64,000 nt of DNA. It comes from Nitrospiraceae bacterium. Lineage in GTDB: Bacteria > Nitrospirota > Nitrospiria > Nitrospirales > UBA8639. Made by a program: the position numbers and the translations under genes. The notes under the pieces were generated by a model. It saw only the letters and a list, made by a program, of their open reading frames with translations, searched no databases and was not told where the DNA came from. Location: positions 434,001 to 498,000 of the forward strand of contig JACKFF010000002.1 of NCBI GenBank assembly GCA_020632595.1, written 5' to 3'. Positions 26,469 through 34,989 of the stretch are shown here, in pieces (position 1 is the stretch's first letter; every line of letters starts with the position of its first letter).

Positions 26469-26486
26469 TATGGGGTCATCCCCATA
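26469..26486. repeat. Short perfect inverted repeat in the moeB leader
   Basis: TATGGGG (26469-26475) and CCCCATA (26480-26486) pair perfectly around a 4-nt loop, 24 nt before the moeB copy 2 start. No T-tract follows on either strand, so it looks like a regulatory or mRNA-stabilising hairpin or an operator, not a classical terminator. Confidence 0.5.
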
Positions 26487-26665
26487 TTAGAGGAGAATGA
26501 GGCGTGTTGATATTCAAAAATGATTCGTGGCCATGAGGTTTTTTCTCAGAAAGCCGATAGGCCCTAGCATATCGTAAATTTCCTTATCTGATTTTGAGGA
26601 AGGAACGTTATGTGCTCCTCCTCATCCTGACTCTTCCTTCATGGGAAAAGTTCAGTGGTAATCCC

Positions 26666-27595
26666 CTAAATATTGAAATATTTCTCAATGCTTAGATATC
26701 GTTCACCCGTATCGCAGAGAATCGTCACCACATTCTTATTCGGCCCTAAGGATTCCGCGACCTTTTGAGCCGCAAACACATTGGCTCCTGCAGAAATTCC
26801 AACCAGGAGCCCTTCTTTCCTGGCAAGTTGCTTTGTGGTTTGGTACGCCTCTTCATCAGTCACGGTCATAATTTCATCAATGAGTGAGCGATTCAGCACC
26901 TTGGGGACGAAGCCTGCGCCGATCCCTTGGATTCTGTGTGGCCCGGGTTCTCCTCCGGACAGGACGGGAGAGCCGGCTGGTTCCAGCGCAATCACCTTGA
27001 CCGACGGGTTTTTTTCTTTAAACAGTTCTCCACAGCCGGTAATCGTTCCGCCGGTGCCCACTGCAGCCACGAATGCATCCACCCGGCCATCCAAGGCTTC
27101 CCAGATTTCCAAAGCCGTGGTCTTGCGATGCATGGCTGGATTGGCCGGATTAGAAAACTGGTTCGGCATGAAGTATTCGGGATTTTGGTCCAAAATACTC
27201 TCTGCTTCTTTAATTGATCCACGCATCCCTTCCCGAGCAGGGGTCAACACCAATTGCGCGCCATACGAGGAGAGTAAACTGGCCCGTTCCAGGCTCATCC
27301 CTTCCGGCATGACGAGAATCAGTTTATAACCCCGAACGGCAGACACCAAGGCTAATCCAATGCCGGTATTGCCACTGGTCGGTTCCACTATGGTGCCGCC
27401 CGGCTTGAGCAGTCCCTTCTGCTCTGCCTCATCAATCATATTCAGGCAGATGCGATCTTTCACGCTGCCGCCGGGATTGTAAAACTCCGCCTTTCCATAA
27501 ATGGTGGCCCCGCCCGGAGGGGAAAGCCGGTTTAATCGTACTAACGGCGTATGCCCAATGCCATCGGTAATATTCCGAAGAAATCCGCCACTCAC
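26666..27595 (-). CDS. cysK: Cysteine synthase (CysK/CysM family)
   Basis: PLP enzyme that makes cysteine from O-acetylserine (or O-phosphoserine) and a sulfur donor. The 309-residue product shows NPGGSVKDR with PLP Lys46, the PTSGNTG loop (72-78), GTGGTITG, and GPHRIQGIGAGFVP with the CDTGERYLS end typical of CysK. GTG start, overlapping the stop of the ThiS-like gene by 4 bp. That coupling implies that the carrier thiocarboxylate may be its sulfur donor, as CysO is for mycobacterial CysM. Confidence 0.92.
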   Translation of the reverse strand: MSGGFLRNITDGIGHTPLVRLNRLSPPGGATIYGKAEFYNPGGSVKDRICLNMIDEAEQKGLLKPGGTIVEPTSGNTGIGLALVSAVRGYKLILVMPEGMSLERASLLSSYGAQLVLTPAREGMRGSIKEAESILDQNPEYFMPNQFSNPANPAMHRKTTALEIWEALDGRVDAFVAAVGTGGTITGCGELFKEKNPSVKVIALEPAGSPVLSGGEPGPHRIQGIGAGFVPKVLNRSLIDEIMTVTDEEAYQTTKQLARKEGLLVGISAGANVFAAQKVAESLGPNKNVVTILCDTGERYLSIEKYFNI

Positions 27596-27792
27596 GCGCC
27601 ACCGCCCATGAAAAACAAAAACTCTAGTTTATCACCATCTTTAATGGAGGTGGTTCCTAGTTGTTCCTGGTCAACCATCTGCGTATTCAGTTCTACCGCG
27701 ACAAGTTGTGGGTCAATATCTTTGGTTTTCAAGACGTCCAGCACCGTCGAAACCTCCAGGGTTTCAGGTTTACCATTGATCGTCAATTGCAT
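27592..27792 (-). CDS. ThiS-family sulfur carrier with masked C-terminus
   Basis: The 66-residue beta-grasp protein (MQLTINGKPETLEVSTVLDV, LVAVELNTQMV, IKDGDKLEFLFFMGGG) would normally end in a Gly-Gly that becomes a thiocarboxylate. This one ends Gly-Gly-Gly-Ala, recalling the Wolinella HcyS carrier whose terminal alanine is removed by a JAMM protease. ATG 27792 has GGAG 8 nt upstream. It is coupled to cysK, not to thiazole genes, so a cysteine rather than thiamine role is favoured. Confidence 0.88.
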   Translation of the reverse strand: MQLTINGKPETLEVSTVLDVLKTKDIDPQLVAVELNTQMVDQEQLGTTSIKDGDKLEFLFFMGGGA

Positions 27793-27876
27793 ACCGTGCT
27801 CCAAACGTAAGTACTGAGAATCCCTAAACAAAAAAACGTAACAAACCCCATCGAAGGGAGTCAAGAAATGCCGCGA

Positions 27877-28611
27877 TTAGGTGTCTTTGCGCAACAGCGG
27901 CACCAGGTCTTTGGCGCGGCCTTGAAAGGCCACGTCTACCACAGAGGAGTTTGGCGTCGGGTCCAAATTCAGTTCGACTACCAATGCCCCACCGTCTTTA
28001 GCAATCGAAGCAAAGGATGCAGCCGGATAGACCACGCCTGACGTTCCAATAATGAGAAGAATATCACAAGTCCGCAATGCCTGATAACTGCGGTTTAAAT
28101 CTTGCTGATCCAATGATTCTCCAAACCATACAATATGAGGGCGTAATAACCCGGAACAGTCCGTGCAGATGGGTGGATAGACCAAAGGCAGGTCGCGGTT
28201 CGGCGAAATCCTGTCACATTGCGTACAACGCACTTTCCAGATGTTGCCATGGATTTCGGAAAGACGTTGCGAGCCGGCCAGGGCATGAAGTCCATCCACA
28301 TTCTGCGTGATAAGCCAAAAGTGTTCAATCCGTTGTTCGAGTTCAACGAGGGTTTCATGTGCCGCATTCGGGTGTTTGGTTGCGACCAATTCACGTCGCC
28401 AGTTATACCACTCCCAAACAAGTTTCGGGTCCCGCGCAAAGGCCTCGGGCGATGCCAGTTCTTCAGGCCGGTAATTTTTCCACAAGCCTTCTGGTCCGCG
28501 AAACGTCGGCACGCCGCTATCCGCCGAAATTCCTGCGCCGGTAAGGACCGTGACCGACCGGGCTTTCGTAATACGGTCACGCACATCACGAATCGTCAGA
28601 CCACTAGGCAT
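27877..28611 (-). CDS. NAD-dependent protein deacylase, sirtuin (CobB-like, class III)
   Basis: The 244-residue product is a complete Sir2 domain: GAGISADSGVPTFRG (25-39), QNVDGLH with NVD at 104-106, catalytic His121 in EIHGN, and zinc cysteines 129, 132, 149 and 152. Tyr69 and Arg72 in WYNWRR correspond to the YxxR pair that lets class III sirtuins remove succinyl or malonyl groups from lysine. It lies 84 bp upstream of the ThiS-like gene on the same strand. Confidence 0.92.
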   Translation of the reverse strand: MPSGLTIRDVRDRITKARSVTVLTGAGISADSGVPTFRGPEGLWKNYRPEELASPEAFARDPKLVWEWYNWRRELVATKHPNAAHETLVELEQRIEHFWLITQNVDGLHALAGSQRLSEIHGNIWKVRCTQCDRISPNRDLPLVYPPICTDCSGLLRPHIVWFGESLDQQDLNRSYQALRTCDILLIIGTSGVVYPAASFASIAKDGGALVVELNLDPTPNSSVVDVAFQGRAKDLVPLLRKDT

Positions 28612-28734
28612 AACATAAATTCAAATTCAGGGTAAGATAGGCAGATTCCGAATTCTATTTTTCAATCAAGTCATGATGGTTTGCCCAAGCACACGATTCA
28701 GAGTATTCCCTTACTGCCGGTGTCAGGAACCCTC

Positions 28735-30489
28735 TTATTCCTTATAGAGGCGGATGGTAACTTTTTGCCCTTTAATTCTTGTCCGGCCTAGAGCCTTGAT
28801 AATGCCATGGACATGCTCTTCCGGCACTTTGACCAGAGAGAATTGATCGGAGACTTTAATGGGGCCAATACGATTCGAATTAATACCGGCTTCGTTGGCG
28901 ATGGCACCGACAAGATCTCCTGTGCGGACCCCTGCCATTCGACCGGCGTTCACATGCAAAGTCGCCATGTTTGCGGATTGACTGTGACGTTCCCGCCTGC
29001 CGACCGGCCTATTCCCACTTCCCCTGGGAGCCCGTCCAGAGTCGGGGAAATCCGTTGGCCCTCGCCTTGGCCGTCTGGACGTCTGTAATGTGTCCGGTGT
29101 CCGGTCGCGTATTGTAGGAATATCCTCTTCAACCCGATTACCTGTCTTTGAGCCATAGGCCAATTGAAGGGCGGCTGCGGCGACATCCGCCGGATCAAAC
29201 TTTTCGGCGAGAGTGTGCACCACGACTCGGAATGGCTCAAAGTCATTGGCCTTCAGAATTTCTTGAATGGAAACGCCAATCTGTTCTAGGCGCTTCGCCT
29301 GAAGGTCGGCCCCCGTCGGGAGCGTGCCCATCTCGACTTTGGATTTGGTCACGCGCTCGATGTTTTGCAGCAGCCAGCGTTCCCGTGATTCCACAAGGGT
29401 AATAGCCTCGCCCGCGCGTCCGGCGCGTCCGGTTCGACCGATACGATGGACGTAGGCTTCCGGAGAGGAGGGGACATCGTAATTCACCACGTGTGAGACG
29501 TGGGGAATATCCAGACCCCGGGCCGCCACGTCCGTTGCGACAAGCAGCTCGGTTTTCCCGGCACGGAACGATTGCATCACCCGATCGCGTTGAGCCTGGT
29601 TCATCCCGCCATGCAGGCCTTCTCCCCGGTATCCCCGGCCGTTGAGCATGGAGGTCAACTCATCGACTTCCAATCGTGTCCGGCAAAACACCAGAGCGGA
29701 CTTTGGACTGGACATATCCAGGATTCTGGCCAGGGCCGCCACTTTATGTGGCCTGGCCACGAGGTAGGCAGTCTGGTGCACCCGTGGGGCCACCCCCGCC
29801 TTTACGGGCTCCTTGATGATCTGAATCTCGATGGGGTTGCGCAGATGGTGGCGTGCGATTGATGCAATGCGCGGAGGCATAGTTGCTGAAAATAGTGCCG
29901 TCTGCCTGGTCGTCGGCGTTTGCTTCAGAATGGCATCCAGATCTTCCGCAAATCCCATATTAAGCATCTCATCAGCTTCATCCAACACCACAATCTGAAG
30001 ATCTTTGAGCTGAAGCGTTTTGCGTCGGATATGGTCCAGTGCCCGTCCCGGCGTCGCCACGACGATATCGACCCCGCGTTTCAATGCGATGAGCTGTGGT
30101 CGGATGGCCTGTCCTCCATAAACCGCGAGGATGGCGATGGCCTGCTGTTTCCCATAACGCTGGACAGCCTCGCAAACTTGTATGGCCAATTCGCGGGTGG
30201 GCACGAGAATTAGGGCTGAAGGGTGTGGTTGCTTGGGCGAATGGGCAAGACGCTGAAGTAAGGGAAGCGTGAAAGCAGCGGTTTTCCCAGTTCCGGTTGC
30301 GGCACGCCCCAGCAGGTCGTTTCCGGCCAAAAGCGGTGGGATGGCCTCGCGTTGGATGGGAGTTGGCTCTTCATATCCTAATGCCTCGAGCGTGGTCAGC
30401 AGCGCCGCTTCCAGGCCGAGAGCCGCAAAGCCGGGTGAAAAGCCTTTCATCGTTGGAGCCGTAGGTGAATTGGAGGCATCGTGTTTCAT
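28735..30489 (-). CDS. deaD: DEAD-box ATP-dependent RNA helicase (DeaD/CsdA type)
   Basis: Unwinds structured RNA in ribosome assembly and mRNA turnover, often at low temperature. The 584-residue product has the Q motif (GYEEPTPIQ), Walker A AATGTGKT (63-70), PTRELA, VATPGR, VLDEADEML, SATMP, and HRIGRTGRAGRAG. A basic linker (about 455-500, Arg/Gly/Pro-rich) and a C-terminal DbpA-type RNA-binding domain (about 505-580) complete the CsdA layout. A hairpin-rich leader precedes it. No other cold-shock gene is nearby. Confidence 0.94.
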   Translation of the reverse strand: MKHDASNSPTAPTMKGFSPGFAALGLEAALLTTLEALGYEEPTPIQREAIPPLLAGNDLLGRAATGTGKTAAFTLPLLQRLAHSPKQPHPSALILVPTRELAIQVCEAVQRYGKQQAIAILAVYGGQAIRPQLIALKRGVDIVVATPGRALDHIRRKTLQLKDLQIVVLDEADEMLNMGFAEDLDAILKQTPTTRQTALFSATMPPRIASIARHHLRNPIEIQIIKEPVKAGVAPRVHQTAYLVARPHKVAALARILDMSSPKSALVFCRTRLEVDELTSMLNGRGYRGEGLHGGMNQAQRDRVMQSFRAGKTELLVATDVAARGLDIPHVSHVVNYDVPSSPEAYVHRIGRTGRAGRAGEAITLVESRERWLLQNIERVTKSKVEMGTLPTGADLQAKRLEQIGVSIQEILKANDFEPFRVVVHTLAEKFDPADVAAAALQLAYGSKTGNRVEEDIPTIRDRTPDTLQTSRRPRRGPTDFPDSGRAPRGSGNRPVGRRERHSQSANMATLHVNAGRMAGVRTGDLVGAIANEAGINSNRIGPIKVSDQFSLVKVPEEHVHGIIKALGRTRIKGQKVTIRLYKE

Positions 30490-31035
30490 GACGGTTTTGC
30501 AACCTTTCTGGATGTGGTCCTGATATTGTGTGTCGGCCGGCTTGGGCCGGTCCCTGCATATGGGATGTTCGTTAAAGACGCGAAGAAGGGACGGGCTATA
30601 CCGTCTTTCCCGGGCTGGTTGGCTCCATCTCTGAGAGATTGGGCCATCTTAGCGTTGTCCTACCCCGCGACCCGTTGGTCGTGTCGCGCCGGGCAGCCTA
30701 TGGTCCCTGACCATAATGACGAAACCGTGTAAGGTCACGACAACTCGTGACCTCCTTTAGGGGATGCCTGCCTGTCGGTTATATGGGGTGGTCGTCTAAC
30801 GAGCCTTACCTGTCTATACTCCTTTTACCAGGAAGAGGAAACCAATTCCTAGATCCCTACAGGAAAAATGGTTCCTGGCGGGATCATAATGGCGGGGGAG
30901 AGGAGAGTTTGTTTTGGCTTTTCCGCATTAAAATGACTTGTGAATCAGGCTGAATTTTGAGAAATTGACGGATCTCGGTGTTTACCACACGTCAAACTAG
31001 CAGGTTGGGCATTTATCACCCGACAGGAGGTTAAT
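30490..31035. other. Hairpin-rich region between deaD and a DUF4412 gene
   Basis: No protein gene is supported in these 546 bp. Five inverted repeats lie close together: CCGGC/GCCGG at 30537-30550, GACGG/CCGTC at 30590-30605, CGCGAC/GTCGCG at 30666-30688, TATGGTC/GACCATA at 30699-30715 and AGGTCACGA/TCGTGACCT at 30732-30753. They would lie in the 5' leader of deaD, as long structured leaders do in cold-induced helicase genes, or form a separate RNA. The strand is not proven. An AGGAGG site for the plus-strand gene ends the region. Confidence 0.5.
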
Positions 31036-31869
31036 ATGAGGAAGATTCTGGGGGTTGTGGGCGGGTTGGTGCTGGGTATTCAGACGACGGTCTGCGCAGG
31101 CGTGGTTTTTCATGTCGAGACTATCTTTCCCAATCGGACAGAGGTGCCTTCCAGAAATGACGCGATGACGGTTGACGGAAAGAAACTGAAAATGACGATG
31201 AATGAGGGAAGGGGCACTCAATCTACGGTTATTTATCGAGGCGACCGTGAGGAAATTCTGCTGATCAATCATGGAGATCACACCTGGCGGGCTATGGACA
31301 AGGCCACGATGGTCAGTCTTGGTCAACAGATCAACCCGGCCATGGAAAAGATGCAGGAAATGTTAAAGAATATGCCTCCGGAACGACGAGCCATGATGGA
31401 AAAAATGTTTGCCGGGCAGGGGATCAATCCTGCCATGATGGGCGGAAAGGTCGAAATGCAGGTCAAAAAAACCGGCGAAAGGCAGACCATCAATGGCTAT
31501 CCCTGTGTGAAATATGAAACCTGGCGGGAAAACGAAAAAGTTGCTGAACATTGTGTGAGTGATTGGAAGCAGGTTCCTGGCAGTCAGGAAGCTCGAGGCG
31601 TGTTTCAAGATATGGCCGCCTTTTCACAGGAGGTATGGCAAGGGGCATTCAAAGGCGGGGGAGGTCCAGCGTCCTTTTTTGAATCCCTAGGGAAGATTGA
31701 AGGCTACCCGGTGTTCACGAGAATTTTCTCCAATGGAACCATTGTCACAGAAAGCCGTTTGACCGGAGTGGAGGAGAAATCGGTCGCCGCGAAGGAATTT
31801 GACCCTCCCAACGATTATGTCAAAAAAGATTTTCTGCCGAAAAATTTTCCCTCTCCCATGGGGCAGTAA
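31036..31869 (+). CDS. Exported DUF4412-like protein
   Basis: The 277-residue product has a signal peptide (about 1-22, ending TVCAG) and a beta-rich body with a Met-rich middle (MEKMQEMLKNMPPERRAMMEKMFAGQGINPAMMGG, about 100-135). GERQTINGYPCVKYETWRENEKVAEHCVSDW follows, typical of DUF4412 and LolA-like periplasmic proteins. Function unknown. AGGAGG lies directly upstream of ATG 31036. Confidence 0.75.
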   Translation: MRKILGVVGGLVLGIQTTVCAGVVFHVETIFPNRTEVPSRNDAMTVDGKKLKMTMNEGRGTQSTVIYRGDREEILLINHGDHTWRAMDKATMVSLGQQINPAMEKMQEMLKNMPPERRAMMEKMFAGQGINPAMMGGKVEMQVKKTGERQTINGYPCVKYETWRENEKVAEHCVSDWKQVPGSQEARGVFQDMAAFSQEVWQGAFKGGGGPASFFESLGKIEGYPVFTRIFSNGTIVTESRLTGVEEKSVAAKEFDPPNDYVKKDFLPKNFPSPMGQ

Positions 31870-32268
31870 CAAAGAAGAACCTGGAGGTGAATAGAGACAC
31901 CTTGAGAGACACAAAGAGTCTTGGTGAGCCTCAGGTTTCTCGACCTGGACTTTGATCTTTCGTATCCGGCTCAGGAAGCCAGCCGGATAAAGGTGGATGA
32001 GGTTTGCCAGAAACATCAGGGCTTCGTTCCCTGCCTGCGTGGTTCAATCGAAATATCTACACAAGAGAATCCCATCATTTTCCTCGTTGATCCTTCATGA
32101 CTCTCCTCTTTATTAGATCGCCAACCGTGCGGTGGTAGGTATGATGGCGCCTGTCGGAAGGATACGCAAGATGATGCATTAGTCCCGGTGAGATAGCGGA
32201 TTCCATACCATAAGAAATCGGTCTGGCATCCGGTTTCGTATCCCCGCTCTTCATGGTAGTTTCAAAGC
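31870..32268. other. Intergenic region before nhaA with inverted repeats
   Basis: No gene is seen in 399 bp. A perfect 9-bp inverted repeat, TATCCGGCT (31963-31971) and AGCCGGATA (31981-31989), is preceded by a CAGGT/ACCTG repeat near 31932-31947. Neither has a T-tract, so a terminator cannot be claimed. The 3' part is the long nhaA leader, in which I recognise no known riboswitch. Confidence 0.45.
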
Positions 32269-33576
32269 ATGAAGAAAACCCCAGTCGATACCTGGCTGAC
32301 CGATCCCCTTAACAACTTTCTTGGCAGGCAGTCCACCAGTGGCATGGTGCTATTCGTTGCCGCCCTGATGGCATTGATCGTGGCCAATTCTCCTTTTGCG
32401 GATGTCTACTACCATTTATGGCACAACGAAATTTCCATCGGGTTCAACGATTTTATGATCCGGAAGACCCTGCACCATTGGATCAATGATGGGCTGATGG
32501 CCGTCTTCTTCTTCGTGATCGGGTTGGAACTGAAGCGGGAGATCATGGCGGGTGAACTGAGCAATCCCCGTGATGCGCTGCTCCCTATCGCGGCGGGAGT
32601 AGGCGGCATGGTTGTGCCGGCGTTGATCTACCTGGCGTTCAATTCGTCGGGCGACGCCAGAGACGGATGGGGCATACCCATGGCGACCGATATTGCCTTC
32701 GCGCTCGGCATAATTTCCTTGTTGGGCAACAGGGTCCCTTTATCGCTTAAAGTATTTCTGACCGCTCTTGCCATCGCGGATGACCTTGGCGCGGTGCTGG
32801 TCATTGCGGTTTTTTATACATCACACATCGACCTCATTAATCTGGTAGCCGGTGCGGGATTCATGATCCTGCTGGTGACATCCAACCTGCTGGGTGTACG
32901 CAGCATTCTGTGGTATGGACTGCTGGGAATCGGCGGCCTGTGGCTGGCCTTCCTCTTATCAGGAGTGCATGCCACCATTGCTGCGGTGCTGGCCGCCTTC
33001 ACGATTCCTGCCAATGTGAAGATCTCGGACAAGGGATTCGTTTCACGCATCAAAACATTGGGAGAAAGGTTTGAGATGGCCAAAAGCAATGACCTGACCC
33101 TGGTAACTGACGAGCAACTCCATGTGCTTGAAGACATACGCACGGTGGCCAGGGAGGCACTGACTCCCCTCCAACGGCTGGAACATGGCTTGCACCCCTT
33201 CGTGGCGTTTGTGGTGATGCCGGTTTTTGCGTTGGCAAATGCCGGGATCAGCTTTCCGGTGGATTTCCTGAATCAGTTAGCCAGTCCGGTTACATTAGGA
33301 GTGGCCTCAGGGCTGCTGGGAGGAAAGGTGTTGGGCATCATGGGCATGTGCTACGTCATGATCCAATTACAGTGGGCGTCTTTTCCGGAGCAGACAGGCT
33401 GGCCCCACCTTTTTGGTGCGGCCATGCTTGCTTCGGTGGGGTTCACGATGTCGCTGTTTATTACCGGACTGGCGTTTGACGATGACGAATTGATCCTCCA
33501 AGCCAAGTTGGGCATCCTGCTGGCCTCGCTGGTCGGTGGGTGTTTGGGATACTTTCTGCTGCAGAGGGCAGGGTGA
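32269..33576 (+). CDS. nhaA: Na+/H+ antiporter NhaA
   Basis: Electrogenic inner-membrane antiporter exchanging two protons for one sodium ion. The 435-residue product matches NhaA: DPLNNFLGRQSTSGMVLF start, INDGLMAVFFFVIGLELKREI, MATDIAFALG, the essential aspartate pair in ALAIADDLGAVLVIAVFYT (Asp171, Asp172) and GFTMSLFITGLAF. About twelve membrane helices are visible. Upstream is a 399-bp leader. Confidence 0.96.
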   Translation: MKKTPVDTWLTDPLNNFLGRQSTSGMVLFVAALMALIVANSPFADVYYHLWHNEISIGFNDFMIRKTLHHWINDGLMAVFFFVIGLELKREIMAGELSNPRDALLPIAAGVGGMVVPALIYLAFNSSGDARDGWGIPMATDIAFALGIISLLGNRVPLSLKVFLTALAIADDLGAVLVIAVFYTSHIDLINLVAGAGFMILLVTSNLLGVRSILWYGLLGIGGLWLAFLLSGVHATIAAVLAAFTIPANVKISDKGFVSRIKTLGERFEMAKSNDLTLVTDEQLHVLEDIRTVAREALTPLQRLEHGLHPFVAFVVMPVFALANAGISFPVDFLNQLASPVTLGVASGLLGGKVLGIMGMCYVMIQLQWASFPEQTGWPHLFGAAMLASVGFTMSLFITGLAFDDDELILQAKLGILLASLVGGCLGYFLLQRAG

Positions 33577-33719
33577 TTTCTTGATAGAAGAATGAATGTG
33601 GAACATGCAGTGCGGGAAGTTGCAAAAAGAATCAAACCAGAGGCTGGAAATACTTTAGAAAGATTATTTGCGAGGGCTATAGGACTACTGGATACAGTCG
33701 AAGTTCTTGCTCAATTGCA

Positions 33720-34727
33720 TTACCGGGATTCAATAAGTTGGATCGCATGCTCCGCAGCCGATCGGACTTCCGGATCGGTTTCTTTTTCCAATAATGTTGT
33801 AAGTGGAGAGAGAAACGTGGTGTCGCCAATCTCGCCAAGTTGAGTCATGGCCGCCCCCCGTTCGTTGGGTTGTGCTTTTTTGGCGACTGTCCATAAGACA
33901 GCCTCCGCTTCAGGGGTATGAAACACCCCCTGTCCTAGTTCCTGAATGATTTTCAACCTGGCGCGTTGTTGGACAATAGCCTGAGTGGCGCCTCGAGCTC
34001 CGGCCGCATTAACCAACTCATTCTGGGTAAAGGGCCTGACCAACACCTCCATTAACATGTCCTGGGCATTCTGGTCTCCATCAATGTATCCCCGAATGAG
34101 ATCTCCTACAAAACAGTAATAGGGGTCTTCCTCCAGATTACCGATCGCATCCCAATACAGACTCCCGAGGGGAATCGCATTGGGTTCTGCTTCAAAGTGA
34201 TGTGAAAAGACTTGACCCAATCGGTCATGCACCAGCTTCATGTCGTAGCGGATAGCTGTCGCTTGTTCCAACACTTGAAACTGTCCACTGGGTATTTCCT
34301 CATATTGAATGTAGAGAATGGCATCATGTGGTTGCTTGGGATCAAAGACCACCTGGAACCCCGCATCTTCCAGTTTGAGTTTCAAGGTTATCCCCACATT
34401 GTAGGGTGGACTCGGCACATTCAACCAGGTTTGGACGGTGCCGGCGACGAGGATGGTGTGAATGTTTTGTAGAATCTTTTGATCCTCCTGAGACCATGAA
34501 GGCTTGGTTAGTGGCGCTTCATTTGCCCACAGTCTATCCGTGAGAGAAATCGTCAGGGTCAGACTGATGAGGAGGACAGACGCGCTCCACGCAGTCCTCA
34601 GGTATCGGATGGCTAATCGCTGTCGTGGCCACCCGGCATTTCGTTCATGTTCGTTTCGTGGGGAAAAAAAGAAAAGAAGTCTGATCGGATTCCATCGGCT
34701 GAGACGGTGAAGCATAGGACGCTCCAT
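33720..34727 (-). CDS. Exported protein with C-terminal HEAT-like repeats
   Basis: The 335-residue product has a basic N-terminus and one hydrophobic signal/anchor (about 45-68, SVLLISLTLTISLTDRLWANEA). A middle domain (about 80-210) with FQVVFDPKQPHDAILYIQYEEI follows, and the C-terminus carries two HEAT/armadillo-like helical repeats (AQPNERGAAMTQLGEIGDTTFLSPLTTLLEKETDPEVRSAAEHAIQLI). The repeats suggest a protein-binding role; no enzyme signature is seen. The gene is convergent with nhaA. Confidence 0.72.
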   Translation of the reverse strand: MERPMLHRLSRWNPIRLLFFFSPRNEHERNAGWPRQRLAIRYLRTAWSASVLLISLTLTISLTDRLWANEAPLTKPSWSQEDQKILQNIHTILVAGTVQTWLNVPSPPYNVGITLKLKLEDAGFQVVFDPKQPHDAILYIQYEEIPSGQFQVLEQATAIRYDMKLVHDRLGQVFSHHFEAEPNAIPLGSLYWDAIGNLEEDPYYCFVGDLIRGYIDGDQNAQDMLMEVLVRPFTQNELVNAAGARGATQAIVQQRARLKIIQELGQGVFHTPEAEAVLWTVAKKAQPNERGAAMTQLGEIGDTTFLSPLTTLLEKETDPEVRSAAEHAIQLIESR

Positions 34728-34851
34728 TGGGTTGGACGAATCTGGTCTCTCCGGCCATCAATGACGTATTACTTGCAGCCTATCAAGAGTTGATGCGGAA
34801 TTCCAAATCTTCCTGATGCCATGCTGACCTTTCTGTTCTTCTTTTGCCTCT

Positions 34852-34935
34852 CCACACCTTGACTAATTTCCTGAATTGACCAAAAATCTCCTCTCAGCCG
34901 ATGCCCGCATCTGCGGTGGGAAATAAACCATAACA
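34852..34935 (+). repeat. Shared upstream element, copy A (before the lipase gene)
   Basis: This 84-nt stretch resembles 36695-36776. The first 38 nt match at 31 positions (both contain CTTGACTAA and TTGACCA...AATCT), and the last 25 nt match at 18 (CTGC...GGG...TAAACC..AACA). The copy ends 54 bp before the lipase start. It contains TTGACT and TTGACC hexamers that could be -35 elements. Confidence 0.55.
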
Positions 34936-34989
34936 GAAGAAGGCTTGCTCACACTGACATTCGTGCAATCGTAATTCGGAGGTACCTTC

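Noticed and set aside
32100..32268. A known ion-responsive riboswitch before nhaA
   Set aside because: No conserved core that I can match to a described motif.
33592..33843. Plus-strand reading frame of 83 codons after nhaA
   Set aside because: It overlaps the end of the HEAT-repeat gene on the other strand and has no ribosome-binding site, though the first 30 codons look protein-like.
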